From contig JAFPZX010000021.1 in the NCBI GenBank assembly GCA_017417055.1, positions 1 through 64,000 of the forward strand: a DNA stretch of 64,000 nt. Reading direction: 5' to 3'. A program made the position numbers and the translations under genes. The DNA comes from Anaerolineaceae bacterium (lineage in GTDB: Bacteria; Chloroflexota; Anaerolineae; Anaerolineales; Anaerolineaceae). Numbering within the stretch: position 1 is the stretch's first letter; each line of letters opens with the position of its first letter. Below are positions 23,312 through 32,520 of the stretch, piece by piece. The notes beneath the pieces were generated by a model. It searched no databases and was not told the origin of the DNA. It saw only the letters and a program-made list of their open reading frames with translations.

Positions 23312-25045
23312 CTATTCTCTGCTGCGCAGACGGCGGACACCGATGATAACGAGCAGCAGACCTGCGAGCAAGCCCAGCATGGAAGGAATGTTCCAGCCTT
23401 CCGCCATACCTGTTTGCGGCAGCTCTTTGGCTTCTGTCTGTGCAGTGGGCTGTACAGTGGAATCCGTTTCATCAAGAACGACGACTTCAATTTTTTCCGG
23501 TGCCGCTTTGGTAGGAACCAGCGTGGGTTTTACCGTTGGTGTGACTGACTGATCTGTCTTATTCGCATCTGAAACGGTATCTGCTGTCTCCTGATTTCTT
23601 TCGGTTGTGTTGACAACATCCGTGCCGTCAAGTTTGACGGGGCCCTGTTGTGTGGGCACAACAGCCGCCATTTGAATGACGATCGGTGTAGCGGTGGGCT
23701 GAACCGGTGCGGGTGTCGGAGACAGAGCGATAACAGTGACTTGCGGAGTTGGTGTGTTAGTCGGGCTGCTGCCAAAAAAACCTGTAAACATATTCGTGAA
23801 CCAGTTCCCGCCTTGTGTCTCTTCAACTGTCTGAGTCGGTTCTTCTGTTGAAATAATGATTGTCTCAGTTTCCGGTGTTTCTTCCGTTTCGAAATCAGTC
23901 CCAAAGCGTTCCTGCTGCAGCGCTGCCGTTTGTTCGGAAGAAAGCGGATTCAGGCTGACTTCAATGACCGGTTCAGCGTCGGCAGATTCCTCTTTTGAAG
24001 ACAGGATGACTTCCAGAGGGGTTTTGTCAAGCCACACGATGGAAGCAGAACTGTCGGGAATCTCATCCGGGGCAACTTCTTCCATTGACAGAATGTATTC
24101 CTTCCCGTCGATAGTAAAATTGTTGTTTATCGTTTCTTTCTTTGTTTCTCTACTGTCTTCCGATGTGTCTTCTGATATATTATCAATGATCGGTTGACCT
24201 GCGGATGCTTTATCCTGCGGTTTTACAGTTACAGCATAGGGTTTTGAATCGAGCCAGGCGACAGCCGGCTGGTCCTCTGCCCCGGTTTTCTCTTCAGTGC
24301 TCATGTTTTTATCGGAAACCGGAGCCGAATCGGCAGCATGGATCATTTCAGATGGCTGTGTTGGTGTCGGTTCGGCAGCCGCAGTTTCTGTAGATACAGT
24401 TTTGGTCATTCGGAGCAAGTAGTCCTGATTTCCGATATGAACAACACTGCTTTGGTCTGCCTGAGACAGCTGACTGATATCTGTTTCACTGATCGGGTCG
24501 AGATGTACATCGTATGGCTGGTCATTCAGCCAATAGACAGAGGTAACAGACTGTGGCTGTGCGGCATCGCCGATCGCTTCTATTGACAGCGCAAACGGCT
24601 TTCCCTCGATCCAGACGATAGAAGAGGTGCTTTCCGATTGCGGAGAAGCAGGATTGCCGCTGCTGTCAATTGTCAGCGGTTCCAGATCCATATTGATTCC
24701 CTGTTGTGATCCGTTTGTTTGAACCGGTACAATGTATTGCGCATTGGCTTTGGAGAGGAATCGTGCTTCCAGTTCAGCAGAATCAGCCTGTTGATCGTTG
24801 ATCGCGGTTATTGACGCTGCCTGCTCAGCCACTGCCGGCTGGTTTGTGGGCAGGGTTATGGATGTTTTGGTTGTATTTTCCACCGGGCGCAGTGAAGGCT
24901 GACGGGCAGCTATTACACCGCCGATGACGGCAACGCCGGCCAGGATCAGCAGCCAGGACGGAAATTTCCCGCGGCTGCTGCCCTTTTTTTTCTTTTTGTT
25001 CTCCATACGGAATTCTTTGTCAAAAGTATCACCTTTTCGATTCAT
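23312..25045 (-). CDS. LPXTG-type surface protein with repeated WLDxxPY units
   Basis: A 577-residue protein, last gene of the seven-gene locus. A basic cytoplasmic N-terminus (KKKKKGSS) leads to a membrane segment at about residues 30-46. The outer part has about six short repeats of a strand-rich unit, such as IVWIEGKPFALSIEAI, VYWLNDQPYDVHLDPI, VAWLDSKPYAVTVKP and IVWLDKTPLEVIL, separated by acidic Ser/Thr-rich linkers. After a Pro/Thr-rich stretch the C-terminus has LPQTGMAEGW, a hydrophobic helix and RRLRSRE: a sortase sorting signal. Thus both ends carry membrane signals. Sortase itself is not in the window. The start has an AAGGAGAG ribosome site. Role unknown; likely attached to the envelope. 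Confidence 0.72.
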   Translation of the reverse strand: MNRKGDTFDKEFRMENKKKKKGSSRGKFPSWLLILAGVAVIGGVIAARQPSLRPVENTTKTSITLPTNQPAVAEQAASITAINDQQADSAELEARFLSKANAQYIVPVQTNGSQQGINMDLEPLTIDSSGNPASPQSESTSSIVWIEGKPFALSIEAIGDAAQPQSVTSVYWLNDQPYDVHLDPISETDISQLSQADQSSVVHIGNQDYLLRMTKTVSTETAAAEPTPTQPSEMIHAADSAPVSDKNMSTEEKTGAEDQPAVAWLDSKPYAVTVKPQDKASAGQPIIDNISEDTSEDSRETKKETINNNFTIDGKEYILSMEEVAPDEIPDSSASIVWLDKTPLEVILSSKEESADAEPVIEVSLNPLSSEQTAALQQERFGTDFETEETPETETIIISTEEPTQTVEETQGGNWFTNMFTGFFGSSPTNTPTPQVTVIALSPTPAPVQPTATPIVIQMAAVVPTQQGPVKLDGTDVVNTTERNQETADTVSDANKTDQSVTPTVKPTLVPTKAAPEKIEVVVLDETDSTVQPTAQTEAKELPQTGMAEGWNIPSMLGLLAGLLLVIIGVRRLRSRE

Positions 25046-25062
25046 GATCGCTCTCTCCTTAC

Positions 25063-26154
25063 TCAGCGGTTCAACCGGGGTTTTTCGTCTTGCAGTAATT
25101 CAATATTATTGACTGGCAATGTAATGATCGTGTCAGCGTCGATGCAGATATGAACCTGATCTCCAATTGGTTCTGTTTCCCCGTCACCGCTGCTCTCCTG
25201 TGGCAAAAGCTCGGTTACAAAACCGATTTCTCCGGCATAATAACCGTCCAGGATCCGCACGCGGCTGTTGATGGAAATATCTGCAAGCATGCTGTTTTTG
25301 TCAGCAGTATATTCTTCCTGTGGAATGATGATTTCCGCTGTCTGCGGCATGTTTCCACGCGCAGGAGCGGAATAAAGATAGGCGCATTTGATGATATTTT
25401 CGCCTAACAGGTTGTAAACGGGATCCGAAAGCCTTCCGGATCCGATGATGTCCGTGACGATAACCGGGAAGGGCAGCTGTTCCGCGATTGGGAGCAGTGC
25501 GGAGGGCAGTGATCCGAAGATCAGGCCGCCCGGTGAAAGGCGTGCAGTTGATTGCAGAACTTCCGGGTCATAACAGGTGTTCGCGAACACGACTGAACCG
25601 GCCATAGCCATGGAGAGACTTTGTGTGTTGAAAATTCCTTCTTTCGCGATGTCGTTTACCGTAAGCAGGATGCCCTGTCCGGTGCGGTTATTTCCCCAAA
25701 CGCCGGCGGCATAAGCTCCGATGGTTTCAATCACAGCGCCGCGGTTCGGAATGATTTCCGTGACCGTTCCGGGAAAACCTGCGGATACGGATTCAAGATT
25801 TTCCGCATCTGCCTCAAAAATAAGATTTTCGGAACAGACACCCAAAAAACGTCCGCTGTATAAAGCATTCAGTGTTCGTGTTTTACGATCGGAACGGCGG
25901 GCGATCGGTTCATTGACGGAAACAAAATCGCCCTCATTGATAAGCAGATAATCCTGAACGCTGCTGCTGCGCGGAAGCTCAAGTGCTTCATAAAGATTGA
26001 CTGAAAAATGCGTTTTCCAAACCTTACGCCAGGCAACGGGCATGGTTGGATCCGTGATTTGTCCCGGAAATACCATGACTGTTCCGTTGCGCGTAAGTTT
26101 TCTCGCAATTCGGACCGGTCCTGAATAAATTATTTTTGCAGCAGCAGTCTGCAT
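25063..26154 (-). CDS. Unknown protein with barrel-sandwich-like and KOW-like regions
   Basis: A 363-residue cytoplasmic-looking protein without signal peptide or membrane segment. Near residues 70-80 is INEGDFVSVNEPIARR, similar to a lipoyl/biotinyl-type hammerhead edge but with no modified Lys motif; the middle part contains GGLIFGSLPSALLPIAEQ; residues about 295-320 read SRVRILDGYYAGEIGFVTEL, a KOW-like fold segment. It lies immediately after the GlmL-like ATPase gene and 17 bp before the LPXTG gene, with a good AGGAGAG ribosome site. I cannot name the family. Position suggests that it works with the ATPase. Confidence 0.65.
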   Translation of the reverse strand: MQTAAAKIIYSGPVRIARKLTRNGTVMVFPGQITDPTMPVAWRKVWKTHFSVNLYEALELPRSSSVQDYLLINEGDFVSVNEPIARRSDRKTRTLNALYSGRFLGVCSENLIFEADAENLESVSAGFPGTVTEIIPNRGAVIETIGAYAAGVWGNNRTGQGILLTVNDIAKEGIFNTQSLSMAMAGSVVFANTCYDPEVLQSTARLSPGGLIFGSLPSALLPIAEQLPFPVIVTDIIGSGRLSDPVYNLLGENIIKCAYLYSAPARGNMPQTAEIIIPQEEYTADKNSMLADISINSRVRILDGYYAGEIGFVTELLPQESSGDGETEPIGDQVHICIDADTIITLPVNNIELLQDEKPRLNR

Positions 26155-26162
26155 CGTCTCTC

Positions 26163-26271
26163 TCCTTAGTTAGCAGCCAGTGGTCAGTAGTCAGTGGTCA
26201 GTGGTCAGTGGTCAGTGGTCAGTGGTTACTCCTCACTTCTTACTTCTTACTCCTTACTCCCGCCATTCGCC
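26163..26271. repeat. Degenerate 7-bp repeats (GTGGTCA units)
   Basis: At least six GTGGTCA units in direct order at 26175-26227 are followed by CTTCTTACTCC units. The stop codon of the GlmL-like gene (26254-26256) lies inside the block. Confidence 0.8.
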
Positions 26272-28005
26272 TAATTCATTTTTCCAGCGTTCCAGCAGGT
26301 GAATCTGTGCTGTCCGGTCTTTTGGCATTTCAAGCGTCTCTCCCCGCATATCAAACACCAGACCAAAACAGCCTGCTTTGAACCCGATGGACGTCCATGT
26401 CGGAATTCCCGGCAGTGTGACGGATTTGCTGACATTGAACCAGTCTAATTCATAATAACGTCCATATTCCAGCGGGATCCGTTTGATCCCTCCCTGGATG
26501 ATGTCCACCTTTTCGATATTTCCGCCTTCATCCCGCAGCGATACGCTGAACACACGTTTCCCTTCTTTGACAGCAGAATGTGGGGTGATCACGCGTCCCA
26601 GGTTCAGGAACATAGCCGGTGAAGTGACCTGCGCTGCCAGTTCGCGGTTGACTCCAGCCAGGCCGCCTACCGCGGAAGCCAGGCCATTCATGTCCAGATA
26701 GTAATCATTCAGACCGAATGGATGCAGACTATTCATCCCGATCCGCAGGGCATCGCCGGGGTCTTCTACATTCCGCAAAACGGATCCGCCCAGCAGAACC
26801 ATACCCAATGTTCCATCGGTGAGTTGGGCTTTCGCCGGATTTTGATCAATGGCGGCACGAATCAGGAACTGCGCTAATATCTGTTCAATTTCCGCCGAAT
26901 AACTGTTAGCGGGGATCAATTCCGGATGGACGGATTTGTTCATGATGTAATCCGTCAGTTCACTTTCCTTCAGTTGAAAACTGATCCAGGGTAGAATCTC
27001 ATTCACGGAGTATTTTTCCAATAATTCGGGTAGAGTCCGTCCAATCCCCCCGTCAAATTTGCTCATTTCCAGATCAAGATTTGCACCGAAAGCTGAAAGT
27101 GTGCGGTTGGCTCCGACTTCAATACCCAATACAGAATGGTTGGCACGGTTGATGCGGCTCAACAGACGGATGCAGCGTCCATAGGCGAAATCTCCGGAGA
27201 TAGCGGCACATTTCGTCTCCCGCTGAAGCTGAGCGATTGCCGGATTTTTCTCTTTTCCAAAATGCAGCATGACCTTTTGGAAGGCTGTTGTCGGAGAAAG
27301 CCGGGCTTCTTGTGCCCCCATGATGTTGTCGGAGAAGGTGATATCCGCCATTTGATGGAAGACCCGTTCAAACTGAGCACGTGCTTCCGAGTTGCCCATG
27401 TATAGGATCGAAGGACGATTCTGTTCATCGATACTCTTGCAGGCCATCAAAAGGATTTCTCCCAGCCGGTAGAGCGCATGTTCCGCACCTTTTTCTGTCC
27501 CGCCGCTGACCAGAACAATATCCGGATCAGAGGCAATCAGGGTGCCGATGTTGTCGGTTAGTGATTTTCCATCCATTGCGCATATAGAGGCAGAAGCTGT
27601 CAGACCATTTTTCCGCAGCAGATTTTCCATTGCTTTTATTGAGGTATCATTCGTGAGTCCCATCAGAACCACGCGGGGCATTTCACCACCGCTCCAGGTG
27701 AGTACGACCTGATCAGCTCCGATCATGCCAAGCTTTTGAGGAATGACGATTTTACCGGTATCATCCAGAAAATGCCGTTCCAACGCGGATTCCAGTTTTT
27801 GAACAGCACCGGAAATGGATTGGTATTCAACTTCTCCGCTGTCAGAATAAACGGTCCGGTTTGAGGCTGTACCGGTAAACTGGTAACGTCCGTTTTCCCG
27901 TTCAAACAGGCTTACACGCGTGTTGACCGTACCGATATCGATCGTTAACACGATATCGACAGTTTCCTCATTTGTTTGGAGCGGTTTTTCCTGTTTTTTT
28001 GCCAT
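26254..28005 (-). CDS. GlmL/MutL-like ASKHA ATPase
   Basis: A 583-residue protein of the glutamate-mutase-L family, part of the actin/Hsp70/sugar-kinase fold. The phosphate-1 loop is LTIDIGTVNTRVSLFE near residues 19-34; other conserved blocks are LVSGGTEKGAEHAL near residue 160 and a phosphate-2-like segment LGIEVGANRTLSAFG near residue 290, with LVLLGGS-type MVLLGGSVLRN near residue 415. In clostridia GlmL is encoded with glutamate mutase and is thought to protect or reactivate the B12 enzyme. No mutase subunit lies here; the gene is set among membrane, zinc-ribbon and surface proteins, so another role in that locus is likely. Its stop codon is supplied by a 7-bp repeat block. Confidence 0.78.
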   Translation of the reverse strand: MAKKQEKPLQTNEETVDIVLTIDIGTVNTRVSLFERENGRYQFTGTASNRTVYSDSGEVEYQSISGAVQKLESALERHFLDDTGKIVIPQKLGMIGADQVVLTWSGGEMPRVVLMGLTNDTSIKAMENLLRKNGLTASASICAMDGKSLTDNIGTLIASDPDIVLVSGGTEKGAEHALYRLGEILLMACKSIDEQNRPSILYMGNSEARAQFERVFHQMADITFSDNIMGAQEARLSPTTAFQKVMLHFGKEKNPAIAQLQRETKCAAISGDFAYGRCIRLLSRINRANHSVLGIEVGANRTLSAFGANLDLEMSKFDGGIGRTLPELLEKYSVNEILPWISFQLKESELTDYIMNKSVHPELIPANSYSAEIEQILAQFLIRAAIDQNPAKAQLTDGTLGMVLLGGSVLRNVEDPGDALRIGMNSLHPFGLNDYYLDMNGLASAVGGLAGVNRELAAQVTSPAMFLNLGRVITPHSAVKEGKRVFSVSLRDEGGNIEKVDIIQGGIKRIPLEYGRYYELDWFNVSKSVTLPGIPTWTSIGFKAGCFGLVFDMRGETLEMPKDRTAQIHLLERWKNELGEWRE

Positions 28006-28019
28006 TTGATTGATGTCCT

Positions 28020-28700
28020 TTATCTGCCAAGAGCACGGAACGAGTCTAACAGTTCGGAAATGTGATTTACCAGAATGTTTGCCGCGGTAATGAATACCGC
28101 AGCTGCGATAGCACCAAAGGTAAATCCGATGAGTATATTTCCGAATACTGATTCAGTTTTATTTCCTGCCGTTTTTTTCCGGGAGATATCATAGTGTCGG
28201 GTAAACAATAATGCGGTGATTGCGCTGACCAGGACGGTGACTGCTTTCACCCAATACCAGACATTTGATTTTTCTTCAGAGGGGATCGCTGCCAGTCGGA
28301 ACTGTCCGGCGATTGACCGGACAAATGCCGGAATTGTGCCGCCAGCGGCTCCAATCACGAGAACAACCGCGCTGATGCTCATCAGAATTATAAAAATGAT
28401 TTTTCCGCCGCTTTTTGAACCGGTATAAATCTTCATAAACAGCAGGATGACCCCGATGGTTACGAGAGCCAGCCGCAGGATCTGTGCTGTGGTGAGATTT
28501 GCTCTCCCGTTGATGATGTCAAGGATCAGCGGGTAAAAATAACTTTCAGTAAGTAAAACACAAATATATGCGGAAACGGCGCCGCTCAATATCGCCGTAC
28601 CGAGACGGAATAGATAATTGTCCCCGAAAATGAGGCTGAAAGCACTGAGGCTGAGGAAAAGCCCGCCGATAACAAATGCAAGTTCATAGCCTTCAGTCAT
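28020..28700 (-). CDS. Multi-pass membrane protein of unknown function
   Basis: A 226-residue protein with about six to seven hydrophobic segments spread over the whole length, and no enzyme motif. The start chosen, MTEGYELAFVIGG, follows a GGAGACGGAG ribosome site; a longer frame adds nine basic residues. The start overlaps the stop of the upstream zinc-ribbon gene by eight bases (ATGACTGA), so the two are co-translated. The GlmL-like gene starts 14 bp downstream. It is probably the membrane part of the complex built by this locus. Confidence 0.72.
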   Translation of the reverse strand: MTEGYELAFVIGGLFLSLSAFSLIFGDNYLFRLGTAILSGAVSAYICVLLTESYFYPLILDIINGRANLTTAQILRLALVTIGVILLFMKIYTGSKSGGKIIFIILMSISAVVLVIGAAGGTIPAFVRSIAGQFRLAAIPSEEKSNVWYWVKAVTVLVSAITALLFTRHYDISRKKTAGNKTESVFGNILIGFTFGAIAAAVFITAANILVNHISELLDSFRALGR

Positions 28701-31077
28701 TATTCTCCGTCTCCTTTTCGGATTCATTTTCAGAAAATTGCTGTGTTTTTTCAGCGGCGTTCTTTTTATTGTATTTTGGTTCCGTTTTCATGGTCTTGCT
28801 GATGATGCCGCCCAGCCATGCAAGCGGAACGAGTGCGCATAAATACCAGACTGCAGCCTGTGTCCGCCCGGCAAAGTGGACGGTTTCACCGTAATGGTTC
28901 AGATCTATGTCCCGGCTGAGGAAGCTGGAGACCATCCCTGATTGGAGATATGGTTTCAAAACAGGTTCCAGCTGTCCCGGTCCCATCACGTGCAGCAGAC
29001 GGTTGCCGCCTGTTACGGAGATCTGTTCGGCCCAGCTGCGGACGGATGTGATTTCGGATGTAAGCAGCCATACATTTTCCGGGATGGTTCCATTTGCGAG
29101 TCTGCTGCGGATGGAAATCACTCCTGAAGGCCACCAGCCTGCAAATTCAACTACTCCATCATATTGGCTGAGGATTTGCTGTGTTTCGGGCATGGCGGCA
29201 GGATTGAGCACGGAAAGGTAGACATGGTCTGCGTGTCCTGTCAGCGATTGGATCACCATTTCAGCGGCGGTGTGCATTTCTGAGCTGTAAGCAGGCGTGT
29301 AATCCATGACTACCAGCGCGTCTCCTGTATGATTATCTGTATGTTGATAAAAATCCAGTGTTTCATCAGCGGCCGGAATCATTGGGATGTTCAGGTTGTC
29401 TGCAATATCGCTGACAAGCAGCAGGATGATACCGCAAAGCGCCAGAGCAAGCCACAAGATTCTTGCACCAAAGCTGATTTCCCGGTTGTTTTTTTCTTTG
29501 ACCGGCTGAACATAATTCTCAGCCTGAATGATTTTCCCCAGAATGGATGAGATCATCCGCTGCTGGTAACTTGTACTGCCGGGATCATCCGGGATGCTGC
29601 TGCGTGAAAAGGTCCGAAAAGCCGGATCTTCCGGTGACTGCGGCAATGCCATATCCGCAGCGCCGAAGAGATCCCAGGGAATATCCTGATCATCGGGAAA
29701 TTCACTGCTGTCGTACATATTCTGCCCGTTCAGATCATCGGAATCAACATCCTTGCTGTCCAGTTCATCTTCATCGTCATTTTCAGGAAGAATCAGCGGA
29801 TTGTCGATCACTTGCGGAATGTAAAAACCGTGAACAGGTTTCAGAACCTCGGGAGTGCTGCTTTCCGAATCTGTTTTTTCTGCTTTATCCGGAACATTGC
29901 CGGTGGTGTCCGATGACTTTGAGTCATTCTTATCCGGTTTTGCTGCCGGGCTTTTTTCAGGCTGCGGAGTACCTTCGACTTCATAGCCGATATTGCGGAG
30001 AATGCGGTCAAGCACCTCTGCGTTGGGGCCAGTATTGTCTTCCGGTATGGTGATTTCAGAATAATCCGGTTCAGGTATTTCATTATCTTCCGGATGGTTC
30101 CCGGAATAAAACATTGTGCCGGAGCGGTTTTCAGCCTGTTCAGCCGGCGTCAGTGAACCGGAGCTGCTGTTCATGTCGTTCAGTAAATCAGAAATCAAAC
30201 TGCCGCTTTCCGGTTTGTATTCATCGTAATGGATATTTGAAGTTTGTGGATTTTCAGCTTTATCCGGTTCAGCTGTGCTGGATGATGCTGCAGCGAAAAT
30301 TTCCTGTGCATCTATGACTTTTGTCGGTGATGCGCTGTTTTCCAATGCAGGGTCATCATATTCAGCGGATTTCAGCTCCTGTGTGTTTTCATCTTCTTCC
30401 ACCAGCGGAGAATCCTGCTGCCACCAGAGCGGCAGCTGAGAGATTCCATCATCCTCATTTGCGCTGTTTTCTTCATCCGCGGGGTGGCGGTCATCCCATT
30501 TCCGTGCCGGCCGTTCGGTTTTGAAATCGTCAAGCAGGGAAACACTTGTGCCTTTATATTCGGCCGCAACAGCTTCGGGTTTTTTGTCTTCCCATTTCCG
30601 GGCAGGGCGCTGGATGGAAAAATCCGCTATGCCGGGAATGTTTTCTTCGAGAGTTTTCGGTGTATTTTCGTCCGGCTCAATGAGCGGCGGTTCGATCATA
30701 CTTTGGAACATCGGCTGGTAAACCTGATCCTGTTTTTTCTGCTTTGGGGTCCGGAAGGTTTTATTGGGTGAAGAAGACTTGGATGAATCCGGTGTACCGA
30801 ATAACCAATTGGTGTATGAATCAAAATCCATCGGTTTCTTTTCCGCGGGTTTCAATTTATCTTTGAGCCATTCGGGTACAGGACTGTCGAGATCGGGTTC
30901 ATCATTTTGAATTGCTTGCGGAGCAGTTTCCACCGGTTTTTCCGGTTCTGCCGGGTTTAGCTCATCCCGGAAGATTTCACTTGGCAGGGTCTTGAGGTTT
31001 GCCTTGCAGACCTGGCAGAATTCACTTCCTTCAGGGTTTTCGCTGCCGCAAATCGGACAAATGATGGTGTGATTCAT
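28693..31077 (-). CDS. Zinc-ribbon protein with long acidic region and extracytoplasmic domain
   Basis: A 794-residue protein. It starts with a zinc ribbon (CPICGSENPEGSEFCQVC at residues 7-24). Residues about 40-525 are acidic, rich in Pro, Ser, Asp and Glu and probably disordered, with the motif RPARKW occurring twice (followed by EDK and DDR). A membrane segment at about 545-565 leads to an outer domain of about 190 residues, and a second membrane segment near 745 returns the chain to a charged tail. The outer domain contains ALVVMDYTPAYSSEM, which resembles a Rossmann-like strand, but I cannot place it. The gene is ATGA-coupled to the preceding membrane protein gene. Confidence 0.7.
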   Translation of the reverse strand: MNHTIICPICGSENPEGSEFCQVCKANLKTLPSEIFRDELNPAEPEKPVETAPQAIQNDEPDLDSPVPEWLKDKLKPAEKKPMDFDSYTNWLFGTPDSSKSSSPNKTFRTPKQKKQDQVYQPMFQSMIEPPLIEPDENTPKTLEENIPGIADFSIQRPARKWEDKKPEAVAAEYKGTSVSLLDDFKTERPARKWDDRHPADEENSANEDDGISQLPLWWQQDSPLVEEDENTQELKSAEYDDPALENSASPTKVIDAQEIFAAASSSTAEPDKAENPQTSNIHYDEYKPESGSLISDLLNDMNSSSGSLTPAEQAENRSGTMFYSGNHPEDNEIPEPDYSEITIPEDNTGPNAEVLDRILRNIGYEVEGTPQPEKSPAAKPDKNDSKSSDTTGNVPDKAEKTDSESSTPEVLKPVHGFYIPQVIDNPLILPENDDEDELDSKDVDSDDLNGQNMYDSSEFPDDQDIPWDLFGAADMALPQSPEDPAFRTFSRSSIPDDPGSTSYQQRMISSILGKIIQAENYVQPVKEKNNREISFGARILWLALALCGIILLLVSDIADNLNIPMIPAADETLDFYQHTDNHTGDALVVMDYTPAYSSEMHTAAEMVIQSLTGHADHVYLSVLNPAAMPETQQILSQYDGVVEFAGWWPSGVISIRSRLANGTIPENVWLLTSEITSVRSWAEQISVTGGNRLLHVMGPGQLEPVLKPYLQSGMVSSFLSRDIDLNHYGETVHFAGRTQAAVWYLCALVPLAWLGGIISKTMKTEPKYNKKNAAEKTQQFSENESEKETENND

Positions 31078-31703
31078 TTATCCTCCTTGGAAGGCAGTTT
31101 TCCGGAAAACAGAAAACGCAGACCGGTAATTGCCCCACCGATAGCGATACCCAGCAGCAGACCCATGATGCAGCCCTGTGGGATGCTTTCGATCCAGCTG
31201 ATGAGGTTGTTCATTGTATCGGATGTGTTGAATACTTTTGGGAGCCCGCAGTAAATCGCGAGAAAGACGATCATACCGACAAAAAAAGCTGCTTTCATTG
31301 CGGAAGGTGTCTGTGATGGCAGACGGTAGACCGCATAAATCAGACTGAGACATACAAGACCGGCTAAGGCGGATTCGAGCGTCTTCTGAACGAAAAATAT
31401 TACTCTGTTCAGTTCGGTGGATTCGGGCCCTTTGATGAGTCCGAGCAGCAGAACTGCAATGAATACACCGAAACCGATGATGCGGATTACACGCATTCCG
31501 CCGTCGTCGCCTGCTTTTCTTATCTGTAAAATAGCGGTATCGGCGATGGTGAAGAAAAGAATCGCCGCGAACAGACGTTCCGCCCACAGGAAGGTTTCTG
31601 AACTCACTGTCTGGAGAAATGAATTGTCAACAAAAAAGGATGCGAAAAGAAATCCTCCGACGAGGATCGAAAGAATCGCAAACAGGGTTCGTGACCTTTT
31701 CAT
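31074..31703 (-). CDS. Multi-pass membrane protein of unknown function
   Basis: A 209-residue protein with about six membrane segments; the loops are short and contain no catalytic pattern I recognise. The ATG giving MKRSRTLFAILS follows a GGGAGAG ribosome site; a TTG six codons earlier lies in that site and is rejected. Its stop overlaps the start of the zinc-ribbon gene (ATGA), and the first gene of the locus ends 31 bp upstream. The C-terminal segment IMGLLLGIAIGGAITGLRFL is glycine-rich, as in packed helix bundles. No function can be assigned. Confidence 0.72.
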   Translation of the reverse strand: MKRSRTLFAILSILVGGFLFASFFVDNSFLQTVSSETFLWAERLFAAILFFTIADTAILQIRKAGDDGGMRVIRIIGFGVFIAVLLLGLIKGPESTELNRVIFFVQKTLESALAGLVCLSLIYAVYRLPSQTPSAMKAAFFVGMIVFLAIYCGLPKVFNTSDTMNNLISWIESIPQGCIMGLLLGIAIGGAITGLRFLFSGKLPSKEDK

Positions 31704-31734
31704 TTCTTTTCTCTCTCCCAATTTATATATTATA

Positions 31735-32478
31735 TCAAATTCCTGTCAAACCGACACCGGCAAATATAACAATTGCTGCAATAATTAACAGGCGCATGAC
31801 ATCCATCGCCAAAAGGGAAGAATTTGTTTTTTCTGTATGGTCTAATGAATCTGGAATTTCCGTGTATTGTTCTCCGACAAAAACCGCGTCTGCATTGACC
31901 GCTGCAACAGCCTGTGATATCAAATCATCACCACCTACACACAGCACTTCACCTTTGCTGCAGAGTGTATCATTGAGCGCGGTGGACGGGCCGAATGAGC
32001 CGATGGAAAGATGCAGCGCGCTTGGTTCTTTTTCCAGTGACGCGGCATTGCCTGCTGTGTGTTCGAATGGTGCGGCGGCGGAAAACACAGCGCAGTTGGG
32101 ATCGTAAGAATTTCCGTAGTTGGCCGCTTCCATGCCTGAACGGACAGCGTCTTTTGCAATATTGACAGGGAATCCGCCCGGAGCGGTGATTGCCCAGGGC
32201 TCGTCGGCAAAGGCCATTTGTGCGGAAACGGTTTCCGCGGTTTTGGCTGCCGCCAGAACCGCGCCGCTGCTGAGCGCGGCTTCTCCGCCGTCATTGATGT
32301 CAAGATGGATAGGGGCTGATTCTTCAAGGCTTTTTGCGATTTGTGAACGGATCAGACGGTCTTTGGAGCGGGTGTATGCCCGGCTTGATAACCTTATCCT
32401 GTTCCCAATTAATCTGCTGATTATGTATATGACTGCCATAATCAGGATAATAACCGCAGCTAATCTTGAAGTTTGCAT
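31735..32478 (-). CDS. DUF6754-like membrane protein, first gene of the locus
   Basis: A 247-residue protein with one membrane segment at each end (residues about 5-25 and 225-245) and a soluble domain between. The domain has THLDINDGGEAALSSG-like text (HLDINDGGEAALSSGAVLA), then ALHLSIGSFGPSTALND and CVGGDDLISQAVAAVNADAVFVGEQ, which I tentatively match to DUF6754 proteins of Chloroflexota. A good ribosome site (AAGGAAGG) and a palindrome overlapping a -10-like TATACT precede it, making this the likely promoter-proximal gene of the seven-gene locus. Function unknown. Confidence 0.68.
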   Translation of the reverse strand: MQTSRLAAVIILIMAVIYIISRLIGNRIRLSSRAYTRSKDRLIRSQIAKSLEESAPIHLDINDGGEAALSSGAVLAAAKTAETVSAQMAFADEPWAITAPGGFPVNIAKDAVRSGMEAANYGNSYDPNCAVFSAAAPFEHTAGNAASLEKEPSALHLSIGSFGPSTALNDTLCSKGEVLCVGGDDLISQAVAAVNADAVFVGEQYTEIPDSLDHTEKTNSSLLAMDVMRLLIIAAIVIFAGVGLTGI

Positions 32479-32520
32479 TTCAGCCTTCCTTAAAATTTCA
32501 TATCCTTAAATAAATCTATT

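Noticed and set aside
26163-26271. Possible CRISPR array in the repeated GTGGTCA block
   Set aside because: The unit is only 7 bases with no spacers of constant length, and no cas genes are present.
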